A stretch of DNA of 64,000 nucleotides from Halarcobacter mediterraneus (GCF_004116625.1 NZ_NXIE01000001.1:763203-827202), one strand, 5' to 3'; numbered from the stretch's first letter, positions 1-8,236 are shown. Notes: generated by a model not told the origin, from the letters alone. Translations and numbers: made by a program.

Positions 1-414
1 GAAAACAATCAAGTTGTAGCAATGATGTATGAATTAAAAGTAGATGGAGAGGTAGTTGATAGTAATATTGATAAAGATCCTTTAGAATTTACATTTGGAA
101 CAGGACAAATTATTCCAGGACTAGAAACTAGAATTATAGAAATGAATGAAGGTGACTCAAAAGATGTTACTGTTCCAGCAGCTGAAGCTTATGGTGAATA
201 TAATGAAGAAGCAAAACAAGTTCTTCCAAAAGAACAATTTGGAGACTTAGAACTTTCTGTTGGTATGCCACTACAAGGTCAAGGTGAAAATGGACAACCT
301 ATTCAAGTTGTAATTAGTGATATTAAAGAAGATGGTTCTGTTGAAGTTGACTTTAATCATCCACTTGCAGGAAAAGAATTAAACTTCTCAATTACAATTA
401 ATAGTATTATCTAA
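1..414 (+). CDS. FKBP-type peptidyl-prolyl isomerase, SlyD-like (5' end cut off)
   Basis: SlyD-type FKBP, a cis-trans prolyl isomerase and chaperone of the cytoplasm. The reading frame is open from the first base (ENNQVVAMMYEL), so the start lies just outside the window. The paralogue at 2830 begins with about five more residues before the matching NQVV. Visible features are the FKBP core (GTGQIIPGLE), the AYGEY segment and the closing NHPLAGK of SlyD-like proteins, with the insert-in-flap region between. There is no His-rich metal-binding tail. It is closely related to the gene at 2830. Family assignment is firm; the in vivo client is unknown. Confidence 0.9.
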   Translation, partial: ENNQVVAMMYELKVDGEVVDSNIDKDPLEFTFGTGQIIPGLETRIIEMNEGDSKDVTVPAAEAYGEYNEEAKQVLPKEQFGDLELSVGMPLQGQGENGQPIQVVISDIKEDGSVEVDFNHPLAGKELNFSITINSII

Positions 415-440
415 TCTACATCCTAAGCTTAGGCTTGGGG

Positions 441-797
441 TTAATCTTCAAATCTTATTTTTGAACTTTTTCCTAAAATAAATAAAACAATCTTTCTAAA
501 AATTTTTATAATTGGATATAAGAAAACCTCAAAAAGTTTTGTTCCATATAAATAATTGTTTTTTATACTTAAAGAGTCTAAAACATAAATAGCTTTAGCA
601 CCTTGATAAATTTCATCATCTACTTGCACGATTATTCCATTATTTATATCAAAGCCATAAGAATACAAATATCTTAGTTTTTCTAAATCTTCTCTAGCAT
701 TTTTTATTATTACTTCATGTTCTTGTTTTAGTTTGAGTATTTGTGTATATTTTTTACAAAAAGGACACTCTTTATCATAATATATTTCTATTTTCAT
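441..797 (-). CDS. DUF393 / DCC-family thiol-disulfide oxidoreductase-like protein
   Basis: A 118-residue thioredoxin-like protein of the DCC (DUF393) family, whose name comes from the N-terminal D-x-x-C-P-x-C motif. Here it reads YDKECPFCKKY at residues 7-17, giving a CPFC redox pair. The C-terminal half (about 80-112) is hydrophobic and could associate with the membrane. DCC proteins are predicted disulfide oxidoreductases but few have been studied, so the substrate is open. It converges on the slyD-like gene and is divergent from the LysE-family gene. A good Shine-Dalgarno (AAGGAAA) precedes the ATG. Confidence 0.75.
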   Translation of the reverse strand: MKIEIYYDKECPFCKKYTQILKLKQEHEVIIKNAREDLEKLRYLYSYGFDINNGIIVQVDDEIYQGAKAIYVLDSLSIKNNYLYGTKLFEVFLYPIIKIFRKIVLFILGKSSKIRFED

Positions 798-869
798 AAT
801 TTTCCTTTTTTATGTTTAATTATATCAAATTAGATAAAATAAGCTTTTAAAATTTTAAAGGAAATATAA

Positions 870-1502
870 ATGATTGATTTAAGTTTTTGGTTACTTTATG
901 CCTCTACTGTTTTTATTGTATCAATAATCCCTGGACCAAGTATGATTTTAGCATTAAACCATGGAATGAAATATGGCTATAAGTTATCTCTTTTTACAGC
1001 TTTGGGAAATACTGTTGCTTCAATAATACAAGCAACAATAGCAATTATAGGCTTAGGTATTATTCTTACTACATCAACTACACTTTTTATGATTATTAAA
1101 TATGTTGGTGCTTTATATTTAATTTATTTAGGAATAAAACTTTTTAAAACTCCTTTTCATCTTGAAGAAAAAAAGCTATCAAAAGAAGTAAAGAAAAAAA
1201 ATCTATTTTTTGAATCATTTATTGTAGCAGCTTCTAATCCAAAAGCTGTGGTATTTTTTACAGCTTTATTTCCTCAGTTTATAAATAAAAATCAAAATAC
1301 TATTTTTCACTATAGTTTATTGATTATTATACTTGCACTTGTTGCCTTTACTTGTATGATGATTTATTCACTAAGTGCGAACTTTATTAAAAAAATATTT
1401 AATAAAACTTCATTATCTAAGTATTTTGGGAAAATGATAGGCTCATTATTTATAAGTTTTGGAATAGGATTAATTCTATCTGATAATACAAGAAAAGTGT
1501 AA
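870..1502 (+). CDS. LysE/RhtB-family amino acid exporter
   Basis: A 210-residue inner membrane protein with about six hydrophobic segments. It carries the LysE/RhtB signature near the N-terminus (SIIPGPSMILALNHGMKYG, residues 18-36), followed by an AALGN-like turn (TALGNTVAS). The middle contains the family's conserved SNPKAVVFF (about 121-129). The family exports amino acids or related metabolites by proton antiport; the substrate cannot be read from sequence. The start is preceded by AAAGGAAAT. It stands alone between a divergent DUF393 gene and flavodoxin. Confidence 0.85.
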   Translation: MIDLSFWLLYASTVFIVSIIPGPSMILALNHGMKYGYKLSLFTALGNTVASIIQATIAIIGLGIILTTSTTLFMIIKYVGALYLIYLGIKLFKTPFHLEEKKLSKEVKKKNLFFESFIVAASNPKAVVFFTALFPQFINKNQNTIFHYSLLIIILALVAFTCMMIYSLSANFIKKIFNKTSLSKYFGKMIGSLFISFGIGLILSDNTRKV

Positions 1503-1608
1503 AATTTAATTTAAATAAAATATAAAACTTAATAAAAGTAAAGGCATAGTGCTTTAAATTTTTATATGATATATTTTCATCTTAAATAATTTCAAAGGAT
1601 ATCTTATA

Positions 1609-2103
1609 ATGGAAACTATCGGTTTATTTTACGGAAGTGATACAGGTACAACAGAAGAAATAGTAGAAAAAATAAAAGATGCTTTTTCAAAAGAAGTTCA
1701 AATACATAATATAGCAAACTCTTCAGTAGAAGATATTGAACAATATGATAAATTAATTTTTGCTTCTCCTACTTGGGGAGATGGTGATTTACAAGACGAT
1801 TGGGAAGAATTTGAAAGCAATCTTTCAGATATAGATTTTTCAAATAAAACAATTGCACTTGTTGGATTAGGAGATCAAGAAGACTATGGAGACACTTTTT
1901 GTGATGCTTTAGGTCATCTATATAAATATGTAAAAACTGGAAAGATTATTGGGCAGACTTCAACTGAAGGCTATGAATATGAAGATTCAACTGCTGTAGT
2001 TGATGGAAAATTTATAGGATTGATTTTAGATGATGTTAATCAAGAAGATTTAACAGATGAAAGAATCGAGAATTGGGTAAAAAAAGTAGAAACTTCATTT
2101 TAA
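1609..2103 (+). CDS. fldA: flavodoxin (long-chain)
   Basis: A 164-residue long-chain flavodoxin, a soluble FMN electron carrier. The phosphate-binding loop is at residues 9-15 (SDTGTTE), the first FMN aromatic loop is around SPTWGDGDLQDDW (53-65), and the second is GLGDQEDYGDTFCDALG (86-102). In Campylobacterota flavodoxin accepts electrons from pyruvate and 2-oxoglutarate oxidoreductases. A strong ribosome site (AAAGGA) precedes the ATG. A bidirectional hairpin separates it from the convergent LOG gene. Family assignment is firm. Confidence 0.93.
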   Translation: METIGLFYGSDTGTTEEIVEKIKDAFSKEVQIHNIANSSVEDIEQYDKLIFASPTWGDGDLQDDWEEFESNLSDIDFSNKTIALVGLGDQEDYGDTFCDALGHLYKYVKTGKIIGQTSTEGYEYEDSTAVVDGKFIGLILDDVNQEDLTDERIENWVKKVETSF

Positions 2104-2133
2104 ATAATATTCACTTTTAAGTGAATATTATTA
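2103..2133. terminator. bidirectional terminator between fldA and the LOG gene
   Basis: A perfect 14-bp inverted repeat (left arm 2103-2116, right arm 2119-2132) overlaps the fldA stop and the end of the convergent gene. A/T-rich flanks give a U-run in both directions. Confidence 0.7.
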
Positions 2134-2691
2134 ATTCCATTTCTCACTAGGTGCTTTATAGGATTTTATTTCTGATAATAATTTTTTTTCATCAGAAGTA
2201 TTTATAAGCATATTTAAATACTCTTCTTTTAAAAAAGCTTTTTTTGTCATAGTTTCTAACATATTAAATAAATCATCATAAAAACCATCAATATTATAAA
2301 AAGCACAAGGTTTATTGTGATAACCAAGCTGTGCCCAAGTCCAAGCTTCAAATATTTCTTCTAAAGTTCCAGCACCACCAGGAAGAGTAATAAAAGCATC
2401 TGCCATTTCAGCCATAATTGCTTTTCTTTCATGCATAGTTTTTACAATTGTTAAATCTGTTAATTGAGGATGAGCTAGCTCTTTTTCTACTAACTTTTCA
2501 GGAATTACACCATAAACTTTAGCACCATTTTCTAAAAAAGAATCTGCAATAGTTCCCATAAGCCCTACTTTACCACCACCATAAACTAAGTCAATATTAT
2601 TTTGGGCTAAATATTTTCCTAATTTTTTTGTTTGTTCAATAAATTTATTATCATTTCCACTACTTGAACCACAGTAAATTGCAACTTTCAT
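2131..2691 (-). CDS. LOG-family protein (predicted nucleotide 5'-monophosphate phosphoribohydrolase)
   Basis: A 186-residue protein of the TIGR00730 / LOG family. The Rossmann-type start (YCGSSSGND) and GGGKVGLMG (39-47) are followed by the hallmark PGGAGTLEE (about 103-111), which forms the phosphoribohydrolase active site. LOG enzymes cleave the N-glycosidic bond of (N6-modified) AMP or related nucleotides. In bacteria that make no cytokinin the physiological role is probably nucleotide clean-up, which is inference. The ATG is preceded by AAGGAAAG. Confidence 0.88.
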   Translation of the reverse strand: MKVAIYCGSSSGNDNKFIEQTKKLGKYLAQNNIDLVYGGGKVGLMGTIADSFLENGAKVYGVIPEKLVEKELAHPQLTDLTIVKTMHERKAIMAEMADAFITLPGGAGTLEEIFEAWTWAQLGYHNKPCAFYNIDGFYDDLFNMLETMTKKAFLKEEYLNMLINTSDEKKLLSEIKSYKAPSEKWN

Positions 2692-2829
2692 TATTAACTT
2701 TCCTTTTTTAAAATATAAAGATAGATTATATACAAAGAGCTTTAAAAGGGTATAAAATAAAACATATAAACTTTATATCAGTATATTAAGGTATAGTTAT
2801 TTCTTAAAAAACTCTTACTAAGGATTCTT

Positions 2830-3249
2830 ATGTCAATAAATAAAAATCAAGTTGTATCTATGTCTTATGAAGTTACACTAAATGATGAAATAATAGATAG
2901 CAATATAAACAAAGAACCTATAAAATTTATTTATGGTTCTGGAGAGATTCTAAAAGGCCTTGAAATAGGTATAAAAGATATGGAAGCTGGGGAAACAAAA
3001 ACTATAAAAGTTCTTTCAAAAGATGCTTATGGAGAATATGATTCAAAACTTTCTGAAACTTTGCCAATAAGTGATTTTGATGATATTGATTTAGAAATAG
3101 GAATGGTACTTGAAGCAGATGATGATAATGGAGACATTATTAGAGCTACAGTTACAGAGGTTACAGAAGATAATGTAACAGTTGACTATAACCATCCTCT
3201 TGCAGGATGTGACTTAGATTTTAAAGTAACTATTCACTCTATTGCTTAA
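2830..3249 (+). CDS. FKBP-type peptidyl-prolyl isomerase, SlyD-like
   Basis: A complete 139-residue SlyD-like FKBP, paralogous to the gene at the window start. Both share NQVV, the D-S-N-I core, AYGEY and the terminal NHPLAG. This copy is more acidic in the insert region and has one Cys (AGCDLDF). There is no C-terminal metal-binding tail. It is predicted to act as a cytoplasmic prolyl isomerase and chaperone. The ATG follows an AAGGA ribosome site. It ends at a strong terminator hairpin. Confidence 0.92.
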   Translation: MSINKNQVVSMSYEVTLNDEIIDSNINKEPIKFIYGSGEILKGLEIGIKDMEAGETKTIKVLSKDAYGEYDSKLSETLPISDFDDIDLEIGMVLEADDDNGDIIRATVTEVTEDNVTVDYNHPLAGCDLDFKVTIHSIA

Positions 3250-3256
3250 AGTAAAA

Positions 3257-3290
3257 AATATAGCCAACGCTTAATTGGCTATATTTTTTT
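3257..3290. terminator. terminator hairpin downstream of the slyD-like gene
   Basis: An 11-bp perfect stem, AATATAGCCAA (3257-3267) with TTGGCTATATT (3275-3285), loop CGCTTAA, followed by a T-run to 3290. The stop codon of the small minus-strand ORF (3271-3402) lies in the loop, so the hairpin can serve both convergent genes. Confidence 0.8.
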
Positions 3291-3402
3291 GTTGCTCAAT
3301 TTTTATATTAGTTTCTTTTATACTATCATATCTATCTTTCATAAGAACAAACATATAAGCTATTGCAACAACTATCATAAGTATGATTAAAATATTTTTC
3401 AT
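3271..3402 (-). CDS. small single-span membrane protein, 43 residues
   Basis: A short frame encodes 43 residues beginning MKNILIILMIVVAIAYMFVL and ending KIEQQKNIAN. It has one hydrophobic helix at residues 3-21, then a charged tail that is probably cytoplasmic or coiled (DRYDSIKETNIKIEQQ). AGGG lies about 9 bases before the ATG. It ends exactly in the loop of a terminator hairpin, as expected of a real gene. No family is recognised. It may be a small membrane regulator or a structural subunit; no function is assigned. Confidence 0.55.
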   Translation of the reverse strand: MKNILIILMIVVAIAYMFVLMKDRYDSIKETNIKIEQQKNIAN

Positions 3403-3537
3403 AAATTTTTCCCTACACAAAAGTTTTGATTATAATAGCAAGTATCTATTTTAAACTAATTTAAACTATATTTTTTTATTTTATATGTAAATAATATTAT
3501 TTTTATATAATACGATTATTTATAATAAAGGACAGAA

Positions 3538-3984
3538 ATGGAAGGCAAAATTTTAGGTGTAGATAAAAATGAGAATCTATATACTATAAAAGCAGAAAAT
3601 GCAGAAAGATATACATTTACTAAAGATGAATGGAAAAGTGAAGAAAGCCCAAGTGTAGGACAAACTGTTGATTTTGATATTTCAGAAGACAACAAAGCTA
3701 TTGCTGTATTTAATATTACTAAACCTGTAATAGAAAAAACAGAAGACACTACTTCAAAAGCTATTATTGCACTGTTAATAACTTTATTTTTTGGTTTTAT
3801 TGGAACAGCTGTTACAAGATTTGCAATTATGGAAGATGAAAGAGAAGAAGAGTTTGGAAAATTAGCACCAACTATAATCCACTTTATTACGGCCATTTTA
3901 ATTATAATTCCAATTGTTGGATGGATAATTGCTATTATTGCAAATATTTATTATGCAATTCAAAACTATAAAGCTTGCAAATAA
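3538..3984 (+). CDS. hypothetical membrane protein with N-terminal beta domain
   Basis: A 148-residue protein. Residues 1-60 form a compact beta-rich domain (MEGKILGVD, YTFTKDEWK, VGQTVDFDI) of the kind found in front of TM2-domain proteins, probably an OB or cold-shock-like fold. The rest carries two hydrophobic regions at about 74-97 and 113-144, with an acidic loop between (MEDEREEEFG). The N-domain clearly resembles the start of the decayed gene at 7786-8132 (EWK..x..VGQTVDFD shared), but the membrane part differs. AAAGGACAG precedes the ATG. Function is unknown. Confidence 0.7.
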   Translation: MEGKILGVDKNENLYTIKAENAERYTFTKDEWKSEESPSVGQTVDFDISEDNKAIAVFNITKPVIEKTEDTTSKAIIALLITLFFGFIGTAVTRFAIMEDEREEEFGKLAPTIIHFITAILIIIPIVGWIIAIIANIYYAIQNYKACK

Positions 3985-4036
3985 TCATAAAAATTAATAA
4001 AATAAAAGAGGTTTCATAATCTCTTTTATAAAAACT

Positions 4037-4300
4037 TTACTTTTTTGGTGGAGGTAATAATTTATTAAAATCATAAGTAACTATATTTCTTTCAACTTCT
4101 TCAGAAAAATCATATAATTTTATACAAATACCAAAAAGAATAAACCAAGCAAATATTTTGTTAATTATTGGAATAGAAAAGTATAAACCAATAGCAACAC
4201 CTAAAATACCTATGAGAATCATATAAGTATCTATTTTCTTTGCCTTTATAAGATTATAATAATATTTAACTCTCTTAATAAAATCACTTATTTTAATCAT
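4037..4300 (-). CDS. hypothetical small membrane protein
   Basis: An 87-residue protein of unknown family. It has a basic N-terminus (KISDFIKRVKYYYNLIKAKK), two adjacent hydrophobic helices at about 25-43 and 48-63, and a polar tail ending NKLLPPPKK. It is probably an inner membrane protein. A GGAAAGA ribosome site precedes the ATG. It lies in a row of uncharacterised minus-strand genes (4037-5546) that may be transcribed together, although the gaps between them are 75-100 bases. Confidence 0.6.
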   Translation of the reverse strand: MIKISDFIKRVKYYYNLIKAKKIDTYMILIGILGVAIGLYFSIPIINKIFAWFILFGICIKLYDFSEEVERNIVTYDFNKLLPPPKK

Positions 4301-4375
4301 ATTCTTTCCATTTATACTTAGATAACAAATACTACAATTAATGAAATTAGACTAATCTGAAATTTTAGAAATAAT

Positions 4376-4720
4376 TTAATCTAAGGTTTTTATATCTACA
4401 AGTTCTACAAAAGAGTCTTTTTTTAGTAGTTTTTTACTTGTAGCATCATCTTCTGCAAGACTTACAATATCTGCAAAATCATCTTTTGACACAGTAAAAC
4501 TATGATGCTCTTTTATAGTTTCTAATTTAAACTTATCACTTAACTCTTGATCAATTTGAATATCAATATTTCTAAAACCTTTAGCAAACTCTGATTTGAT
4601 AGTCTTTACTATCTTTTCATTTTTTAAAAGCTCTTGTAAACTAAGAGTTAGATTTAAATCCTTGTTATTTACTATTTTGTATGTAACTTCTATATTCCCA
4701 TTCACTATTTTTTCCTTCAT
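4376..4720 (-). CDS. hypothetical soluble protein
   Basis: A 114-residue soluble protein with no signal peptide or membrane segment. It alternates beta-like stretches (IEVTYKIV, NIDIQI) with charged helices and ends in an acidic region. No domain is recognised. A consistent Shine-Dalgarno (AAGG upstream of the ATG) and the codon use of neighbouring genes suggest it is expressed. No function is inferred. Confidence 0.55.
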   Translation of the reverse strand: MKEKIVNGNIEVTYKIVNNKDLNLTLSLQELLKNEKIVKTIKSEFAKGFRNIDIQIDQELSDKFKLETIKEHHSFTVSKDDFADIVSLAEDDATSKKLLKKDSFVELVDIKTLD

Positions 4721-4815
4721 AAGGTAAAACCTCTATTTTATTTTACGAAGTATATAAGAAAAAAAAATGAAGACTTAAAAATATTACAAACTGCAATTTG
4801 AATTGATGTTAAAAT

Positions 4816-5241
4816 CTATTCTTCAAATAAATAGAAAGTATTAACACCGATTTGTCTATCATAGTTTTTACTATTTTTATCTTGATAATCACAAACAATA
4901 GAACGTGCTTGAATAAATGAGTTTACTGTTGTAACTATCTCTTTTGTATCTACTGGTAAAATTAATTTTCTGTCTTTTGTTTTAAAAAACTTTTTCGCTC
5001 TTTGTTCATCTTTGAAAGTTATTTTGATAATATCAATTGATCTTTTTAAATCAATTCTAGCTTTTTTGCTTTCATTTTCAAATCTTAAAATTCTATTTCC
5101 ATTTGAAGATACTTTCATAGTCTTTGCAGTTTCGATATTTTCTGTAGTTTCAAGAATAATGTATTCTTTTCCATTTATTAGGATTTCATTATCTTCTAAT
5201 AGTTTAATTTCTTTAATAATTGTTTTTTTACCTTTTGGCAT
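4816..5241 (-). CDS. hypothetical protein
   Basis: A 141-residue, lysine-rich, soluble protein of unknown family. The first half (KEIKLLEDNEILINGKEYI) looks like a small beta-barrel. The middle (IKITFKDEQRAKKFFKT) resembles a PH- or RNA-binding-like strand-helix pattern, but I cannot match it to a family. There are two Cys-free halves and a single Cys near 116. AAGGACAT lies before the ATG. It sits next to the basic 68-residue protein at 5340. Confidence 0.55.
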   Translation of the reverse strand: MPKGKKTIIKEIKLLEDNEILINGKEYIILETTENIETAKTMKVSSNGNRILRFENESKKARIDLKRSIDIIKITFKDEQRAKKFFKTKDRKLILPVDTKEIVTTVNSFIQARSIVCDYQDKNSKNYDRQIGVNTFYLFEE

Positions 5242-5339
5242 ATATGTCCTTGTATTTTAGGCATTATAGCGAGTTTTTCTCTTTAATCAATATCTTTAAA
5301 ACTTTATGCCCTTTGATTTAGGCTAGTAAGACTTTTAGT

Positions 5340-5546
5340 CTATCTAGCTTTTTTTCTAGAAGCCTTTGCCATTTTAGCTTTTTTCTTTGCTTTTACTTTG
5401 TTTTGGCTAGCAGCTTTTCTTGCATTTACAATTTGTTCTTTTACTGTCGTATCTTTGGAAAATGCTTTTTGAGTAGCGTTACTACCCAATTTGATTAAAT
5501 CAACTTTTGAATTTTTTACACTATTAGTATTTTGACTTTTTGCCAT
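5340..5546 (-). CDS. small lysine/alanine-rich basic protein
   Basis: A 68-residue protein, strongly basic. The C-terminal third is almost only K, A, M, R and S (KVKAKKKAKMAKASRKKAR), resembling histone H1-like tails. Such tails usually bind nucleic acids by charge. The N-terminal part is polar (Q, N, S, T) and probably disordered. It is shorter than known bacterial H1-like proteins and I do not recognise a family. A ribosome site (AAGGCTACA region) is weak. DNA or RNA binding is inference from composition. Confidence 0.55.
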   Translation of the reverse strand: MAKSQNTNSVKNSKVDLIKLGSNATQKAFSKDTTVKEQIVNARKAASQNKVKAKKKAKMAKASRKKAR

Positions 5547-5611
5547 ATTGTAGCCTTAGATTTTTGAATTTGGTATTGTAGTGAAAAGTTAATAAAAGAA
5601 TAGATTTGCTT

Positions 5612-5959
5612 TTAAAATTTTAAAAGAGACTTCCACATTCCAACATTATGCACATTCTCAAAGCCTTTTGTGATTAGAAGTCGTTTTGCTAAAGCACTTC
5701 TACTGCCACTAGCACAACAAATGATTATAGGTTTACTATTGTCTAGCTCATTTATTCTTGTTTTTAAAGAGTCTAATGGAATATTGATACTTCCTTTTTT
5801 ATTGCCTTGTGTAAACTCAGCTTTTGTTCGAACATCAATAATTTGTCCACCCTCTTCTAAAAGAGATGGTACAAGTTTTAATACCTTGTATTGAGTATAT
5901 TTTTTATAAATTATAAAAATTATTATTCCAAGAATTAGATAGATTATCATTTCATTCAT
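5612..5959 (-). CDS. membrane-anchored rhodanese-domain protein
   Basis: A 115-residue protein with one N-terminal membrane helix (residues 4-19) followed by a single rhodanese domain (about 35-112). The rhodanese start is IIDVRTKAEFTQGNKKGSINIPLD and the active-site loop is CCASGSRSAL (about 81-90), with Cys82 the likely persulfide carrier. Single-domain rhodaneses transfer sulfane sulfur or act in redox and sulfur trafficking; the acceptor is unknown. Topology predicts the domain outside or at the membrane face. Family assignment is firm. Confidence 0.85.
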   Translation of the reverse strand: MNEMIIYLILGIIIFIIYKKYTQYKVLKLVPSLLEEGGQIIDVRTKAEFTQGNKKGSINIPLDSLKTRINELDNSKPIIICCASGSRSALAKRLLITKGFENVHNVGMWKSLLKF

Positions 5960-6167
5960 AAATTTTCCTAATTAAAATTTTTGGAAAGTGATTATATCTA
6001 TTTTGGTTTAATTCTTGCTCTTATTTAAAATATATAATATTCCTTATAAGGATTAGAGTATAAAAGTGGTGATTCATCTTCAATTATTTTAATTAAAGTA
6101 TGGTATTATTAATATTTATCCCTTATAATCTGATGGCTTTTTTAACTTTTTATAAAAAAGGAAGCGT

Positions 6168-7685
6168 ATGCAAACTGTTATTTTCTCTCTTATTATAGGT
6201 ATTTTTATCTTTTCAGGCTGTGGTAGTGATAACACTACCCCACAGATTTCTAAAACTTATTATACAACAGAGTGTAGTAATTTTGATATTAATAGAACTG
6301 ACCTTGAGTGTGGAGTGTTAGAAGTACCAAACGACTACTTTAATCCAACATCAACGTTTACCCTTCCAATTGTTATTAAAAGAGCAAAAAAAGAAGCTAT
6401 AAAATCACCAGTTATTTATGAAGTAGGAGGTCCTACTGAAAAAGGAGCTTTAATAAGTCTATCTTTGATAGATTGGTTATCATCTAACTTCTCTACTTTT
6501 GATGATAGAGACCTTATCTTTTATAATCGTAGAGGGGAGCAATACTCCTCTTCTCATCTTTCTTGTTCTAGTGTAGATGAGAGTGAATTCAAAGAAAACC
6601 TAAAAGAGCTTCTTGGTGAAAACAACACAATAAGTTCTATAAACCAAGAGCAGTTTGAAACTTCAATTAAAAGCTCTTATACAGATGCATTAATTGGGTG
6701 TAAAAATTTTCTACAAAGTAAAGGTCTTTTTAAAAAAGATTTTACAACAAGAAATAGTGCACATGATATTGAATCTTTAAGAAAAAGTTTAGGATATGAA
6801 AAAATAAATCTACTAGGTGTATCTTATGGAAGTAGGCTCTCTTTAGAGTATTTAGAACTTTACCCTGAAAATTTAGAAAGTGTTGTGTTAGATGGTGTTT
6901 TACCAGAAAATAGTGATTTTATGCAACACTCAGTAACTCAATATAAAGAAGCTATCGAACGTTTTTTTAAGGTGTGTGAAAGGGATAGTAAATGTAATGG
7001 AGCGTATCCAAATTTGAAAGATGAGTTTCTCTTTGTAATGAACCATTTACATAATAAACCATTTTTTTATACATTTAATGGAGATAAATACAATATTGAT
7101 GGGAGAAGTCTAGCCGTAAAAGTTTACGAAAATCTTTATTCGAGAAGCAATTATAGCTCTATTCCTTATATGATACATAGGCTATATAATGAAATTCTAT
7201 ATGATAACTACACCTTTTTAGAGTCTCTTGCCACAACTTACACGGAAGAAGGGGATGAAGATCTTATATATAACTTTATTCACTACCAAGACTATCCTAT
7301 TAATCTCAATACTCTTTTAGCTAAAAAAGATACTTTAGGAGAGTTTACAAACTCTTACAGCATTTATAACATTATGACACATAAGGAGCTTTATGAGGTA
7401 TATGGAGGTGGAAAATTTGTACAGTATCCTTATAAAAATAACGTTCCAGTACTTATAATAACAGGTACACTAGATCCCGTAACTCCATACTTTTATGCAG
7501 AAAATATTGATGCAAGACTTCAAAACTCAACAAACATTGTTCTAAAAAACTATGGTCATGGAAACTTCACTTCAAACTGTGGGAAATTGGCATTGGAAAG
7601 ATTTTGGGAAAGTAAAAATGAATTTACTCCACCTGACTGTATAAATGATGAAAATCCTATTGATTTTTTTGTTGCAGAAGAATGA
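6168..7685 (+). CDS. secreted lipoprotein alpha/beta hydrolase, S33 tripeptidyl aminopeptidase-like
   Basis: A 505-residue protein with a lipoprotein signal (IFIFSGCG, lipidated Cys about residue 18) and an alpha/beta hydrolase fold. The nucleophile elbow GVSYGSR (about 217-223) supplies the Ser. The acid is in the TAP-like C-terminal part (TGTLDPVTPY, about 445) and the His in NYGHGNF (about 467). This arrangement matches secreted S33 aminopeptidases of the SlpE/TAP type, which release short peptides from N-termini. It is probably a periplasmic or outer-membrane enzyme. GGAAGCGT precedes the ATG. It stands alone. Confidence 0.85.
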   Translation: MQTVIFSLIIGIFIFSGCGSDNTTPQISKTYYTTECSNFDINRTDLECGVLEVPNDYFNPTSTFTLPIVIKRAKKEAIKSPVIYEVGGPTEKGALISLSLIDWLSSNFSTFDDRDLIFYNRRGEQYSSSHLSCSSVDESEFKENLKELLGENNTISSINQEQFETSIKSSYTDALIGCKNFLQSKGLFKKDFTTRNSAHDIESLRKSLGYEKINLLGVSYGSRLSLEYLELYPENLESVVLDGVLPENSDFMQHSVTQYKEAIERFFKVCERDSKCNGAYPNLKDEFLFVMNHLHNKPFFYTFNGDKYNIDGRSLAVKVYENLYSRSNYSSIPYMIHRLYNEILYDNYTFLESLATTYTEEGDEDLIYNFIHYQDYPINLNTLLAKKDTLGEFTNSYSIYNIMTHKELYEVYGGGKFVQYPYKNNVPVLIITGTLDPVTPYFYAENIDARLQNSTNIVLKNYGHGNFTSNCGKLALERFWESKNEFTPPDCINDENPIDFFVAEE

Positions 7686-7758
7686 GAATATATTGAATAA
7701 CGAAAAGGTAAAATTTAAAAATGAGAATTTATCTTCTAGGATAAATAAAAAGAAAAAA

Positions 7759-7783
7759 AGCTAGCTATTTAAAATAGATAACT
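7759..7783 (-). terminator. probable terminator of the decayed TM2 gene
   Basis: On the minus strand an imperfect 12-bp stem (arms 7783-7772 and 7770-7759) is followed by a run of seven T. It lies directly after the stop of the TM2 remnant. Confidence 0.5.
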
Positions 7784-7785
7784 TT

Positions 7786-8132
7786 TTAGAACCAACATTT
7801 TTTATTATCAATATAAATTTTTTCGAAATCTTCTTCTGATTTAATTAAATATAATATTGCCTCAATAAATGCAATCATTCCGATAAAAATACTTGGGACT
7901 ACTAATAAAATAAAACCAAATAAGAAAACTAAAAGTATTATAATACCAGCAGTATTACAACCTAAATAAAAACTGCGCTGTTTTCATTCATATCAAAATC
8001 TACAGTTTGACCAACTGCAGGTGCTTTTTCATTTTTCCATTCTGAAATAACAAAATCATACCAAGTTCCATTATCATCAGAAATAATACCTTTACCCTCT
8101 TGTAAGCTAAAGTCTAATATTTTTCCTTTCAC
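7786..8132 (-). pseudogene. TM2-domain protein, internally deleted and frameshifted
   Basis: Starts with GTG at 8132 behind a perfect AAGGAG. The first 56 codons (VKGKILDFSLQEGKG.., VGQTVDFDMNENSAV) match the N-domain of the gene at 3538. The frame then meets a stop at about 7965. In the next frame a TM2 domain resumes at once (FYLGCNTAGIIILLVFLFGF) and runs to the family's usual end, KSEEDFEKIYIDNKKCWF. The linker and the first TM2 helix that normally lie between are missing. This fits a single deletion that also shifted the frame. The total length is not a multiple of three. The product would be a non-functional 56-residue peptide. Confidence 0.75.
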
Positions 8133-8184
8133 TTATAGTCTCCTTATATTTTAATACTAATATATTATTATTTTTAATTATAAT

Positions 8185-8223
8185 TTGACATACAAAAGTT
8201 TAAATGATATACTTCGGATATAC
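8185..8223 (+). promoter_or_regulatory. mazEF promoter and candidate MazE operator
   Basis: A near-consensus sigma-70 promoter: TTGACA at 8185-8190, 17-bp spacer, TATACT at 8208-8213. A direct repeat GATATAC (8206-8212 and 8217-8223, one helical turn apart) overlaps the -10 box, as expected of an autoregulatory antitoxin operator. The operator role is inference. Confidence 0.6.
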
Positions 8224-8236
8224 ATAAAGGAGTAAA

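Noticed and set aside
422..433. Palindrome CCTAAGCTTAGG after the first gene
   Set aside because: Too short and without a T-run; it might be part of a weak terminator but cannot be supported.
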